From JAVKBW01 sp964352715 (GTDB lineage: Bacteria; Pseudomonadota; Alphaproteobacteria; UBA8366; Aestuariispiraceae), in NCBI GenBank assembly GCA_964352715.1, contig CAYGSU010000008.1:1-64000 (forward strand): 64,000 nt of DNA. The letters run 5' to 3'. Position 1 is the stretch's first letter; each line of letters begins with the position of its first letter. Below are positions 8,901 through 16,500 of the stretch, piece after piece. The notes beneath the pieces are model-generated. The model saw only the letters and a list, made by a program, of their open reading frames with translations, made no database searches and was not told the DNA's origin. The translations under genes were made by a program, and so were the position numbers.

Positions 8901-9580
8901 GCAAGGCGGGTTTGCAGGTCGGCGAGATAGCCGGAGATTTTCGGCTGAACGTAGGCATTGGCGACTGTCGTTGATTGGCGTTCGTACTCGCGGATTTCCG
9001 GGCAAACATCCGATGAAAGGGATATCGAAACACCGGGCAACGCTTCGGACAGTATCTCTGCAATCCGTTGCTCATGCATTGAATTGGCGTAGGAATGCAG
9101 CAGGCCGACAGCGATGCTTTCTATCTTCTCGCGGTTTAATGTCGGGATGATGCTGTGGACCGAACTCTCGTCCAGGGGAGTAAGAACATTGCCTTGGAAA
9201 TTAACGCGCTCTGTAACCGGCAGTCGAAGGTCCCGCCCGACCAGGGGCGGCAGTCGATCAGCCTGGATATCATATTGATCGAACCGGTTTTCGAAGGCCA
9301 TTTCTAGAGAGTCCCGATGGCCCTCGGTGGTGATCAGGGCGGTCCTGGCGCCTTTGCGTTCGATTAGTGCATTCGTCGCCAGTGTGGTGCCGTGGAGAAT
9401 CAGATCGACGGAACCCGGTGCTGTCCCCGATTGTTCGAGTACAATGTTGACGCCGCGCATGAAACCGGCCGCCGGCCGGTCAGCGGTCGTCAGAACCTTG
9501 GACGTCGTTCGTACGCCGTCTCGGTCGAGAACGACATCTGTAAACGTGCCGCCGATATCGATAGCCAGTCGGGTCGTCAA
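5906..9580 (-). CDS. Fused hydantoinase A/B (5-oxoprolinase-like)
   Basis: 1224 aa. The N-terminal half is HyuA-like: DIGGTFTDVV phosphate-binding motif at 8-17, ESGPAGG near 255-262, DMGGTTAK, then the VGPESAGSEPGPACYGRGG segment. The C-terminal half, from about residue 695, is HyuB-like (LWDRLISIVEEQAQTIIRS, FVTNDPW, and GGGLG at the end). This ATP-dependent amidohydrolase family opens hydantoins or 5-oxoproline and also includes acetone/acetophenone carboxylase subunits. A single-chain A-B fusion is typical of 5-oxoprolinase. Start is TTG at 9580, supported by a GGAG site 8 bases upstream and by family alignment. It follows the aminotransferase on the same strand by 80 bases, so both are probably one operon controlled by the divergent LysR gene. 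Substrate undetermined. Confidence 0.9.
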   Translation of the reverse strand: MTTRLAIDIGGTFTDVVLDRDGVRTTSKVLTTADRPAAGFMRGVNIVLEQSGTAPGSVDLILHGTTLATNALIERKGARTALITTEGHRDSLEMAFENRFDQYDIQADRLPPLVGRDLRLPVTERVNFQGNVLTPLDESSVHSIIPTLNREKIESIAVGLLHSYANSMHEQRIAEILSEALPGVSISLSSDVCPEIREYERQSTTVANAYVQPKISGYLADLQTRLAETGFDCPCLLMTSAGSLVTIETASRFPIRLVESGPAGGAILAAHIAQTLGEDRVLSFDMGGTTAKICLIDDAQPLLSREFEIDRAHRFMKGSGTPVKIPVIEMVEIGAGGGSIACVDHLNRIQVGPESAGSEPGPACYGRGGELATVTDANLVLGRLDPVAFAGGSFSLDTSASMQAAETDIGEHLGLDAIGAAKGIIEIVDENMAGAARVHAAERGRDLEGRTMIAFGGGAPLHAARLAEKLGIGKVIVPADAGVGSAVGFLLAPVAYEVVRSFYTRLNGLNRALLNELFTVMENEARETVRLGVPVGDLTIERHGYARYVGQGHEIKIALPVGPLDVSLEETIRSAFETVYKSRFGLLVPGMEIEILTWSVTVMGEREKSDTIIAASAAIDAASEPMGACRTLYEPGDTTGRDAVVIARSALEQKTIGPAIIQEAQTTTIVPTGWQVSKGSDGELIIARVENVGRPERQGGLADGIRNQVLWDRLISIVEEQAQTIIRSAFSTTVREAGDLSAGIFDPAGRMLAQAVTGTPGHVNAMAASVGYFLERFPANTMRQGDVFVTNDPWLGTGHLFDFTVVTPVFMRQSMIGLFASTVHVVDIGGIGFSPDSGQVFEEGLCIPIMRLFDAGKANESVFEIVQANVREPVQVVGDLYSLASSNEVGAKQLLLLMEETGIETLDEIGEHIISTSERAMIKAIGELPPGIYENRMTVDGYDRPIELCASMEISQSRIRVDYSGSSPPSSFGINVPLTYAQAYTSFGIRCIVGHAIPNNTGSLKPIDVSVPPGCILNAERPCAVNVRHVIGQMLPDVVLGCLGEALPGAVPAEGSSSLWNPMLSGGHGVVGDQTYNNATPFAVTIFHSGGTGARPGKPGLSATAYPSGVRNTPVEITESISPLIYRRKEYRENSGGEGVWRGGDGQIIEIEHSEGAPFALFALFDRIDYPARGRDGGGNGQSGEVYLLGGTILKGKGKQIVPAGERLILKLPGGGGLGRPNRP

Positions 9581-9682
9581 CGGGTCAACTCCAATCCGGT
9601 TTGAAGCCGGGATTTTGTTTGATGTTGGTTTTCAGTTCACACCCTTTATAGCCGCTTATGTCAGCGGATTTCATCCCAGACC
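9485..9682. repeat. Direct repeat, copy 2 (native hyu/aminotransferase junction)
   Basis: 198 bases covering the first 32 codons of the hydantoinase, the intergenic region and the last codons of the aminotransferase; near-identical to 5658-5854. Because both genes read intact through it, this is the native copy. Confidence 0.92.
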
Positions 9683-11040
9683 GTGTCGAGCGCCTTTTTG
9701 AAGATATCGACCGCTTCGTCAATTTCATCTTCTTCGATAATCAGCGGCGGCATGAAGCTGATGCGATCAGGCGATATCGACCGGAGATAAAGACCGCGTT
9801 CATGCGCGGCGTCCTGAACGCGAACGCCAACCTTCTGACTGGCTTCAAACGGAATCCGTTTCTTCTTGTCTGCCATCAGCTGGAATCCACAGAACAATCC
9901 GATACCCCGTACATCGGCGACAAGAGGATGATCGGAAAGCGCATGGCAACGCTCGAGGAAACGTGCCGAAACCCGTCGAACATGACCAATAAGATCAGTG
10001 TCTTCATATATTTGAAGCGCTTCAAGCGCCACCGCGGCGCCAACAGGGTGGCCGGCATAGGTAAAGCCGTGGCCCAGTACACCGACCTCATCCGAATTGC
10101 GCATCATGTCCCGATAGAAATCTTCCTTAATCATCAACGCTGACATCGGGAAGAATGCCCCCGTAAGCGCTTTGGCGCAGGACGTCGAATCCGGCTTCAA
10201 GCCGAACGCTTCCGCACCCCACATGTATCCGGTGCGACCGAAACCACAGACGACTTCATCGACATGGAAATGAATACCGTACTTGCGGATGACCGCTTGC
10301 ATGGCATCCCAGTACCCTTTTGGCGGCCGGATCGCGCCGCCACCGGATTGCATCGGTTCGGCAAAGAAGGCAGCGATGGTGTCGGGACCCTCGGCGACAA
10401 CCATATCTTCGAATTCTCTGGCCAGGCGGGCGGAAAACTCTTCTTCCGACTCTCCGTCCTCATGTGCAAGATAGTAGTTCGGCGTCGAAAGCTTGAGAAA
10501 GCCGTCGAGCGGCAAGCCGAACTTTGCGTGCATGTGCGGCTGCCCGGACGCACTGACCGTCGCGACGGTGTTACCGTAATAACCGCGCCATCGTGAAATT
10601 ATCTTCCGTCGTTTGGGTTCGCCGCGGGCGATGTTGCGATACCACAGGAATTTGATGATCGAGTCATTGGCCTCGGAACCAGAGCATTGAAACATCACCC
10701 GGTCCATCGGGACTGCTGCCATTGAGGTGAGCCTTTCGGCCAGCTCTGCAACTTTCGGATGGGAGCGTCCGTAGAATGTCGGCGCAAAGGGCAAAATATC
10801 CATCTGTCGTTTCGCGGCCTCGGCGAGCCGGTCGTTATGGTAGCCGAGAGAAATACAGCCCAGTCCGGAAAACCCGTCGATCAACTGGCGTCCATCATCG
10901 GTGATGAATCGGATGCCGTGACCCGACGTGACCATAACTGTCGGTCCATTCTCGCTCTGCTGGCGGAGGTTGGTCTGGCCATGAAGATGATGATCCCGAT
11001 CATAGATATGCAGGGCATTGTCCAACTTGTCGCCGTCCAT
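9661..11040 (-). CDS. Class III PLP-dependent aminotransferase
   Basis: 459 aa, standard length for the omega-aminotransferase group (beta-alanine:pyruvate, taurine:pyruvate and relatives). Motifs: CSGSEANDS at 119-127 for the phosphate, HVDEVVCGFGRTG at 259-271 with Asp261 for the pyridine ring, and the Schiff-base Lys290 in CAKALTGAFFPMSA. It probably moves an omega-amino group to pyruvate or 2-oxoglutarate. It is first in a minus-strand pair with the hydantoinase, and a LysR regulator starts divergently 100 bases away. Its 3' end is duplicated downstream of the hydantoinase. The amino donor cannot be read from the sequence. Confidence 0.9.
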   Translation of the reverse strand: MDGDKLDNALHIYDRDHHLHGQTNLRQQSENGPTVMVTSGHGIRFITDDGRQLIDGFSGLGCISLGYHNDRLAEAAKRQMDILPFAPTFYGRSHPKVAELAERLTSMAAVPMDRVMFQCSGSEANDSIIKFLWYRNIARGEPKRRKIISRWRGYYGNTVATVSASGQPHMHAKFGLPLDGFLKLSTPNYYLAHEDGESEEEFSARLAREFEDMVVAEGPDTIAAFFAEPMQSGGGAIRPPKGYWDAMQAVIRKYGIHFHVDEVVCGFGRTGYMWGAEAFGLKPDSTSCAKALTGAFFPMSALMIKEDFYRDMMRNSDEVGVLGHGFTYAGHPVGAAVALEALQIYEDTDLIGHVRRVSARFLERCHALSDHPLVADVRGIGLFCGFQLMADKKKRIPFEASQKVGVRVQDAAHERGLYLRSISPDRISFMPPLIIEEDEIDEAVDIFKKALDTVWDEIR

Positions 11041-11125
11041 CGTCGCTGTTCCCGGAAGAGTGAAGGAGGACTTGACTCTTCAAAATTGTTTGGTGAATAT
11101 CAATAACAAAATTATGCTCTGTTTG

Positions 11126-11138
11126 TGAATACGATTCA
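11126..11138. promoter_or_regulatory. LysR-type T-N11-A box
   Basis: The palindrome TGAAT-ACG-ATTCA has the T-N11-A form of LysR regulator sites. It lies 4 bases before the LysR start codon and about 86 bases upstream of the divergent aminotransferase start, suited to autorepression and activation of the opposite gene. The call is from symmetry only. Confidence 0.4.
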
Positions 11139-11141
11139 TCC

Positions 11142-12071
11142 ATGCAAATCAATGTACCGCTACTGGATCTTCGCCACTACCAGATGATTGCCATGCTGGC
11201 GAAATCACCTCGCGTTACCGATGCGGCGGACCAACTCGGCATCACTCCCTCGGCGTTGTCTCACAGGATTCGCGAAGCCGAACGCAGGCTCGGTGTGCCC
11301 CTGTTCAGCCGGTCCCATAAACGCCTCAGAATGACAGCGGCAGCGGAATACCTGGCGCAGGTTGCGGAACGTGTCATCGCCGATCTGGTACGCGCAGAGC
11401 ATGACGTTGAACGCATGGGCCACGGGGTCAAGCATGTGGTCAGGCTGGCCGTCGAGGCCTACAGTTCCTACCATTGGCTGCCGGCGTTTCTTCGCCATCT
11501 GAAAACCGTAAACCCAGATATTGGTATTCAGGTCGTTGCCGCGGCTGCCAAGTCGCCGCTGGAAAGTCTCGCAGATCACACCGTTGACCTGATCATCATG
11601 TCGGGTGAGAATGCGCCCTCCCGTCTTGAGGCGATTCACCTGTTCGATGACGAACTGCTGTTCATCATGCCTCCCGGTCACCGGCTCGCCGGCAAGTCGC
11701 ATATCGAAGGCGAGGATATCGTCGGCGAAGATTTCATTACCTACACCCGAATCCCGGAGCCAGACCGGGAATATGCAAAGCTGTTTCGGCCTAACAATAC
11801 CTATCCAAACTGGACAGAAACGGTTGAACTGCCGGAAGCCATTGTCGAGCTCGTCGGCGCCGGTCTCGGCACATCGGTTCTGGCCGGCTGGGCCGTGAAC
11901 AGCGCCCTTCAATCGGGCCGGATTGTCAGCGCGCGAGTCGGGTCCGAAGGGGTAATGGTGCCGTGGTATGCGGTTATCCGGCCCGATACGGCAGCAGAAG
12001 ATCAGATCACCCGAGATGTTGCCGGTGTCCTCGCCACGTGGTGCCGTGAGACGGACGGCTTCAGAACATAG
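11142..12071 (+). CDS. LysR-family transcriptional regulator
   Basis: 309 aa. N-terminal winged helix-turn-helix (residues about 6-64) with the family pattern VTDAADQLGITPSALSHRIREAERRLGVPLFSR, then a LysR substrate-binding domain (about 90-300). It is divergent from the aminotransferase-hydantoinase pair and 12 bases upstream of a dehydrogenase on its own strand, so it may regulate in both directions. The DNA-binding domain resembles the MetR type (PSALSHRIREAERRLG), but the context gives no link to methionine. Confidence 0.93.
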   Translation: MQINVPLLDLRHYQMIAMLAKSPRVTDAADQLGITPSALSHRIREAERRLGVPLFSRSHKRLRMTAAAEYLAQVAERVIADLVRAEHDVERMGHGVKHVVRLAVEAYSSYHWLPAFLRHLKTVNPDIGIQVVAAAAKSPLESLADHTVDLIIMSGENAPSRLEAIHLFDDELLFIMPPGHRLAGKSHIEGEDIVGEDFITYTRIPEPDREYAKLFRPNNTYPNWTETVELPEAIVELVGAGLGTSVLAGWAVNSALQSGRIVSARVGSEGVMVPWYAVIRPDTAAEDQITRDVAGVLATWCRETDGFRT

Positions 12072-12083
12072 AGAGGAACGATC

Positions 12084-12962
12084 ATGAAAGTGTGTTTCGT
12101 GGGACTCGGCACCATGGGATTGCCGATGGCGCTTCGATTGAATGAACAGGGTTTTGCGGTTTCTGGTTGGGATGCCGTTGATAATGCAGGACACGACTTT
12201 TCGGGTCGTTGCACTACCCTGACAAACGCCGCAGCAGATGCCACGGTCTTTGTGACCATGTTGCCGGAAGGCAAGCATGTTTCGGAAGTTCACGACACCA
12301 TCCTCGGCCTGAAACATACCGGTCGCGTAATATTCATCGACAGCTCAACCATCGACGTTACGGTGACACGTGAATTGTCCGACCGAGCGGCAAAAGCGGG
12401 TCACGGTTTCATCGATGCGCCGGTATCGGGCGGTGCGGAGGGCGCCCGTGCGGGAAAGCTCAGCTTCATGCTCGGGGGCAAGACAGACGATATTGAGGCA
12501 GTCATGCCTGTGTTACAGGCCATGGGGACAAAAATTCAGCATTTCGGTAACGCTGGAAGCGGTCAGTCTGCCAAGGCGTGTCACAACATGATTTGCGGTA
12601 TTACCGCACTGGGTGTCTGCGAGGCATTTGCCCTCGCCGATTCCCTCGGTCTTGATCGGCAGAAGTTCTTTGACCTCTGTGCCGGTGCAGCGGCGCAAAG
12701 CTGGATTCTTGAAAATCGCTGCCCGGTACCAGGACCCGCACCAAACGCACCGGCATCGAACGATTACGCACCGGGCTTCGCCGCGCGTCTGATGGCCAAG
12801 GATTTGAGACTTGCGCAAGCGGCGGCCAAAGCCACGGGTCAGGCAACACCGTTCGGCGCAGAAGCCGCACAGAGGTTCTCGGCATTTGCAGAGGATACGG
12901 ATTCCGGGAACCTCGATTTTTCTGCGATCTACCGAACGATCCGTTCATTCTCCGGATCGTAG
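12084..12962 (+). CDS. NAD(P)-dependent beta-hydroxyacid dehydrogenase (3-hydroxyisobutyrate dehydrogenase family)
   Basis: 292 aa, usual length. Rossmann motif GLGTMG at 7-12, substrate motif DAPVSGGAEGARAG from 111, and the catalytic Lys164 in GQSAKACHNM. The family oxidises 3-hydroxyisobutyrate, tartronate semialdehyde-related compounds or similar beta-hydroxyacids. It is a paralogue of the enzyme at 35032; the latter sits in a valine cluster while this one follows LysR and may act on a product of the aminotransferase. RBS GAGAGGAACG precedes ATG. Its 3' end overlaps the convergent dehydrogenase gene by 34 bases. Confidence 0.9.
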   Translation: MKVCFVGLGTMGLPMALRLNEQGFAVSGWDAVDNAGHDFSGRCTTLTNAAADATVFVTMLPEGKHVSEVHDTILGLKHTGRVIFIDSSTIDVTVTRELSDRAAKAGHGFIDAPVSGGAEGARAGKLSFMLGGKTDDIEAVMPVLQAMGTKIQHFGNAGSGQSAKACHNMICGITALGVCEAFALADSLGLDRQKFFDLCAGAAAQSWILENRCPVPGPAPNAPASNDYAPGFAARLMAKDLRLAQAAAKATGQATPFGAEAAQRFSAFAEDTDSGNLDFSAIYRTIRSFSGS

Positions 12963-15355
12963 AATGGCGTTGGCGTAACGATCGCCTTGCAGAGAGATCC
13001 CAGTACCTCGATATCGAATTCCCGGCCATTCTCGGCAAGTCTGCCATTAACGTAGCCGAGCGCGATCTTCTTGCCGATTCTGAATCCTTCGCTGGCGGAG
13101 GTAACATAACCCACTACTTTTCCATTCAACAGGATCGGGTCGCTCGGTAATGGATCAGCATCGGGACTGTCGACTATAAAACCCGCAAACTGCCAGTCAG
13201 CCTTGCGATCCCTGTTTGCCATAACTGCGTCACGGCCGATGAAATCCGGTTTCTCTATCCTGGCGAATCCCGCAAGGCCGGCGTCGTACAGCGTATACTC
13301 GGTGCCGAAGTCGGCACCCCATCCATGATACCCTTTTTCGACTCGCATTGCATTAAGGGCGTAGGACCCGAAATCGGTGAGACCAAGGTCCGAACCTGCA
13401 TCCCAGATCGCCTCGTAAACTGACGGTAAGTCATCGGATGCAACGTGCAGTTCCCAGCCGAGTTCTCCGACATAGGAAACCCGCATCGCTGTCGCCGGTT
13501 TTCCTGCGACCAGAATCTCCGCGACCGACATCCATGGCATGGCGTCTCTTCCGAGATCGGCATCGGTCAACCGAGACAGCAACGCACGCGATTTCGGTCC
13601 CATGACCATCAATGCACCGTCACGATCACTTCCCTTCCGCAGGGCGACCGAGCCGTCGTCCGGCAATTGCATTGTCAGCCAATCGAAATCGCGGTCGACG
13701 GCGAGTGTCGGCCCGCAAAGCAGATAGCGGTCTTCCGCGAGCCGGGCGACCGTTGCCTCGCTCCAGATCCTGCCTTTCGGCGTCAACATGTAGGATAGCT
13801 TGACCCGGCCGGTCTTCGGCACTGTGCCGCAAATGATGCGTTCCAGAAATGCCTGTGCGCCCGGCCCTGACACTTCGTATTTGGTAAACCCGCCATGATC
13901 CATGATGCCGACGAAATCCCGCACCGCTTCGCATTCTGTGCGCACTTCATCTCGCCAGGGCTCGCTGTCACGAAAACTGAGCCTGGCATCGTCATAGGCA
14001 TTATTGCCCCGGTCGAACCACATGGCGCGCTCCCAGCCGCCGATTTGACCGAACTGCGCCCCCTTGGCTGCAAGAGTATCGTAGAGCGGTGTTCTGTTGA
14101 CCGGACGGCCCGATCCCAGAAGCCGGTGCGGAAAGGGAATGGCGTATTGCAGATCATACAATTGCACGACGCGGTCTCTGGCATAGGTGTCGGTTGCCCA
14201 GTCGCCGAAACGGCGCGGATCCCATGCCGACACGTCCCATTCTGTCTCGCCTTCCGTAACCCATTCGGCAATCGCCTTGCCAACGGCTGCCGACTGCGTG
14301 ATGCCGACCTGAACGCCACAGGCATGATAGAAATTGGGCAAACCTTTCGCAGGGCCGCACAACGGCATGGAATCGGGTGAGTAGGCAATCGGACCATTGA
14401 TAAAGCGTTGTGCGCCGGCCTCGGCCAGCAGGGGGACATGCTCGATGGCTTCCTCCAGAACCTCGGCGATGTCGTCGATGGAATCCGGGAAAAGCGAATG
14501 CGCGAAGTTTTCGGGGATACCATTGATGAAGGCAGGCCGGCCCGGATGGCCGTACGATCCGAACAGGAAGCTGGTCCTTTCACGGCGCAAATAGAATCGG
14601 ATGTCGGGGTCACGCACGAGGGGAAACAGTTTTGAATCGGCCTCCAGTTCGGGCAGTGGCTCGGTCACGAGGTACTGGTGTTCCAGGGTCACAACCGGCA
14701 CCGGCGCATTCCCGAGAGCCCCAACGACGCCTCCATAAAAGCCGGTCGCATTGACGATAATCTCGCATGTCACATCGCCTTTGTCGGTTTTGACGCACCA
14801 GTCCCCGGACGCGGTTCGTTCAATTCCCGTGACTTTAGTGAAGCGGGCAACCTCTGCACCGCCGGCGCGTGCACCCTTTGCGAGAGTCTGGGTGAGCTGG
14901 CTCGGATCGATATCGCCTTCATAGGGATCGTGGATTGCGCCGATGACGTTGCTACCAGCTGTGTAGTAGGGGTGCATTGCCTCCATCTCGGCCGGCGTCA
15001 GAATTGCAAGATCGAATCCGGCGGATTTCGATATACCCACCAGATGATTGTAGAGGTCCATGCGATCCTGGGTGTGGGCCGGCCAGAATGCGCCGGTGTG
15101 CCTGTAGGTAATCGGTGAATCGAGCTTCTCGCCGAGATCCTTGTAAAGAGCCCAGGCATAGTTGCCTGCCCGCATGCCGAGCCAACTCGTGGCGTAGGTC
15201 GGGATGTTTCCCGCCGCATGCCATGTCGAGCCGGACGTAAGCTCGTCCTTCTCAATAAGTAGACAATCTGCAACACCGGCATTGGCTAGATGGTAGAGGC
15301 ATGAGGTGCCAACGGCGCCGCCGCCGATAACAACAACCCGGACATGGCTCCGCAT
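12929..15355 (-). CDS. FAD-dependent dimethylglycine/sarcosine dehydrogenase with GcvT domain
   Basis: 808 aa. N-terminal DAO-type FAD domain (VVVIGGGAVG at 7-16; STWHAAGN with His46, the position that carries covalent FAD in mammalian dimethylglycine and sarcosine dehydrogenases), an FAO_M-like linker, then GcvT and GcvT C-terminal barrel domains (about 430-800; YHGWGADFGTEYTLYDAGLAGF is the typical GcvT-end motif). Such enzymes oxidatively N-demethylate a methylated glycine or related amine and hand the one-carbon unit to tetrahydrofolate. It is last in the minus-strand operon with the MttB-like gene, which suggests a quaternary or tertiary methylamine as pathway substrate. Exact substrate unknown. 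Confidence 0.9.
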   Translation of the reverse strand: MRSHVRVVVIGGGAVGTSCLYHLANAGVADCLLIEKDELTSGSTWHAAGNIPTYATSWLGMRAGNYAWALYKDLGEKLDSPITYRHTGAFWPAHTQDRMDLYNHLVGISKSAGFDLAILTPAEMEAMHPYYTAGSNVIGAIHDPYEGDIDPSQLTQTLAKGARAGGAEVARFTKVTGIERTASGDWCVKTDKGDVTCEIIVNATGFYGGVVGALGNAPVPVVTLEHQYLVTEPLPELEADSKLFPLVRDPDIRFYLRRERTSFLFGSYGHPGRPAFINGIPENFAHSLFPDSIDDIAEVLEEAIEHVPLLAEAGAQRFINGPIAYSPDSMPLCGPAKGLPNFYHACGVQVGITQSAAVGKAIAEWVTEGETEWDVSAWDPRRFGDWATDTYARDRVVQLYDLQYAIPFPHRLLGSGRPVNRTPLYDTLAAKGAQFGQIGGWERAMWFDRGNNAYDDARLSFRDSEPWRDEVRTECEAVRDFVGIMDHGGFTKYEVSGPGAQAFLERIICGTVPKTGRVKLSYMLTPKGRIWSEATVARLAEDRYLLCGPTLAVDRDFDWLTMQLPDDGSVALRKGSDRDGALMVMGPKSRALLSRLTDADLGRDAMPWMSVAEILVAGKPATAMRVSYVGELGWELHVASDDLPSVYEAIWDAGSDLGLTDFGSYALNAMRVEKGYHGWGADFGTEYTLYDAGLAGFARIEKPDFIGRDAVMANRDRKADWQFAGFIVDSPDADPLPSDPILLNGKVVGYVTSASEGFRIGKKIALGYVNGRLAENGREFDIEVLGSLCKAIVTPTPFYDPENERIVR

Positions 15356-15358
15356 GGC

Positions 15359-16063
15359 CTAATGATCCCTGAGCAGGCGGCCATAGCCGGTAATTGAATC
15401 CGCAATGCCGACGCCTCGAAGGGTTTGCCAGTAGACCGCGGCGTTGCAGGCAACGATCGGCTTTCCAAGTTCCGCCTCCAGTTCTTCGATCATGGCGACG
15501 ACTGGCAGTGCGGTGCCGACCTGCAGAATGGCATCGCAGTCAGAAGCGGCGACGGTACGAAACACAGTGCGGATATCGTCCAGCGGTGTTTCGCAGATCG
15601 CGGGAAGCGACGGCGCTTCGGTTCCTTTTATCGCCACAACCTCGAAGCCTGCTTCCTCGACATTGGCTTTTACATTGCGATCCACCTCTGCGTTGAAAGG
15701 CGTCACCACGGCGACACGCTTCGCACCGAACGCTTTAAGCGCCGCGTGATCCGCTTCGGATGCGTTGAAAACAGGAACGCCGACAGACTTGGCGAGCGCG
15801 ATACTTTTCGCTGAGAGTTTCGCAACGCCGCCCGGCCCGGCATCCGTTGTCAATCCGATGGCGATGGCTACCGGGTAGCAATCCATCAGCTTTCTGGCTT
15901 CCTCGATCAGATCGTCGGAAACCGCATCGCCACCGAGACGGAACCTTTGCATCTGGTTCGTTACACCCGTGGGACGCAACAGCTCCAGCTCGGGCTGTAC
16001 CACCGTATTCATAGCCGGTGTCATGACACCAATGATGGCGCGGTGGCCAAGCGTGTCCGTCAT
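15359..16063 (-). CDS. Asp/Glu racemase superfamily protein (maleate isomerase / arylmalonate decarboxylase-like)
   Basis: 234 aa. N-terminal half has IGVMTPAMNTVVQPE with Asn20 and PTGVTN at 31-36, as in the maleate cis-trans isomerase group. The C-terminal catalytic cysteine is kept (Cys206 in VACNAAVYW). The N-terminal cysteine that two-cysteine isomerases and racemases need is absent: the position reads AIGLTTDAG (68-76). This one-cysteine layout is the one seen in arylmalonate decarboxylase, so a decarboxylase- or lyase-like reaction is possible. The gene is between the SRPBCC protein (start overlaps by 4 bases) and the FAD-GcvT enzyme (3 bases away). Role in the operon unknown. Confidence 0.8.
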   Translation of the reverse strand: MTDTLGHRAIIGVMTPAMNTVVQPELELLRPTGVTNQMQRFRLGGDAVSDDLIEEARKLMDCYPVAIAIGLTTDAGPGGVAKLSAKSIALAKSVGVPVFNASEADHAALKAFGAKRVAVVTPFNAEVDRNVKANVEEAGFEVVAIKGTEAPSLPAICETPLDDIRTVFRTVAASDCDAILQVGTALPVVAMIEELEAELGKPIVACNAAVYWQTLRGVGIADSITGYGRLLRDH

Positions 16064-16500
16064 GTCTTTATTCCTTTCAGATAGTCATTAAGCCCGCGCA
16101 TGCCATCTCTGTAGATTTGATCGCCGACGATGGCTGCGAGATCCTGCTCGTCGGCGGGATCGCAATTGAATTCGCCGGACCAGATACCGAGGGTCAAATC
16201 ACCGTCAGTGATGGGAATAAAGCGGTTTACCGAAACATAGTCTGTGCACGGCAAGGGTCCTTCGACGATGTCATAGGCGTAGAGCCGATCGATGTCGGAA
16301 TGCGCCAGGAGGGTTTCCCGAAACACGGTACCATCGACAATATCGAGATGACGGACCGAACCGACCGCCGTCGGCGAGCCGCTTTCCATGTGTGCGGCGG
16401 TCACGCCGGGGTTCCAGTTGACCACGCCATCGAAATTCCGAACGACTGCCCAGACTTCGTCTATCGGCGCTTCGATAATGACGCTACGCATGACCTTCAT
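16060..16500 (-). CDS. SRPBCC (START-like) family protein
   Basis: 146 aa with the polyketide cyclase/dehydrase pattern: MRSVIIEAPIDEVWAVVRNFDG at the N-terminus, a central beta sheet, and a long C-terminal helix ending in QIYRDGMRGLNDYLKG. These helix-grip proteins bind hydrophobic or aromatic ligands, and some are enzymes. Start overlaps the stop of the MttB-like gene by 4 bases and its stop overlaps the next start by 4, so translational coupling is likely. No catalytic residues can be named. Confidence 0.85.
   Translation of the reverse strand: MKVMRSVIIEAPIDEVWAVVRNFDGVVNWNPGVTAAHMESGSPTAVGSVRHLDIVDGTVFRETLLAHSDIDRLYAYDIVEGPLPCTDYVSVNRFIPITDGDLTLGIWSGEFNCDPADEQDLAAIVGDQIYRDGMRGLNDYLKGIKT

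Noticed and set aside
6845..8974. Long open frames on the plus strand inside the hydantoinase gene
   Set aside because: They are antisense shadows of a high-GC coding gene; no family motifs and the minus strand has the intact HyuA-HyuB.
11205..12317. 370-codon minus-strand frame across the LysR and dehydrogenase genes
   Set aside because: Spans two good plus-strand genes, has no recognisable domain and no ribosome site.
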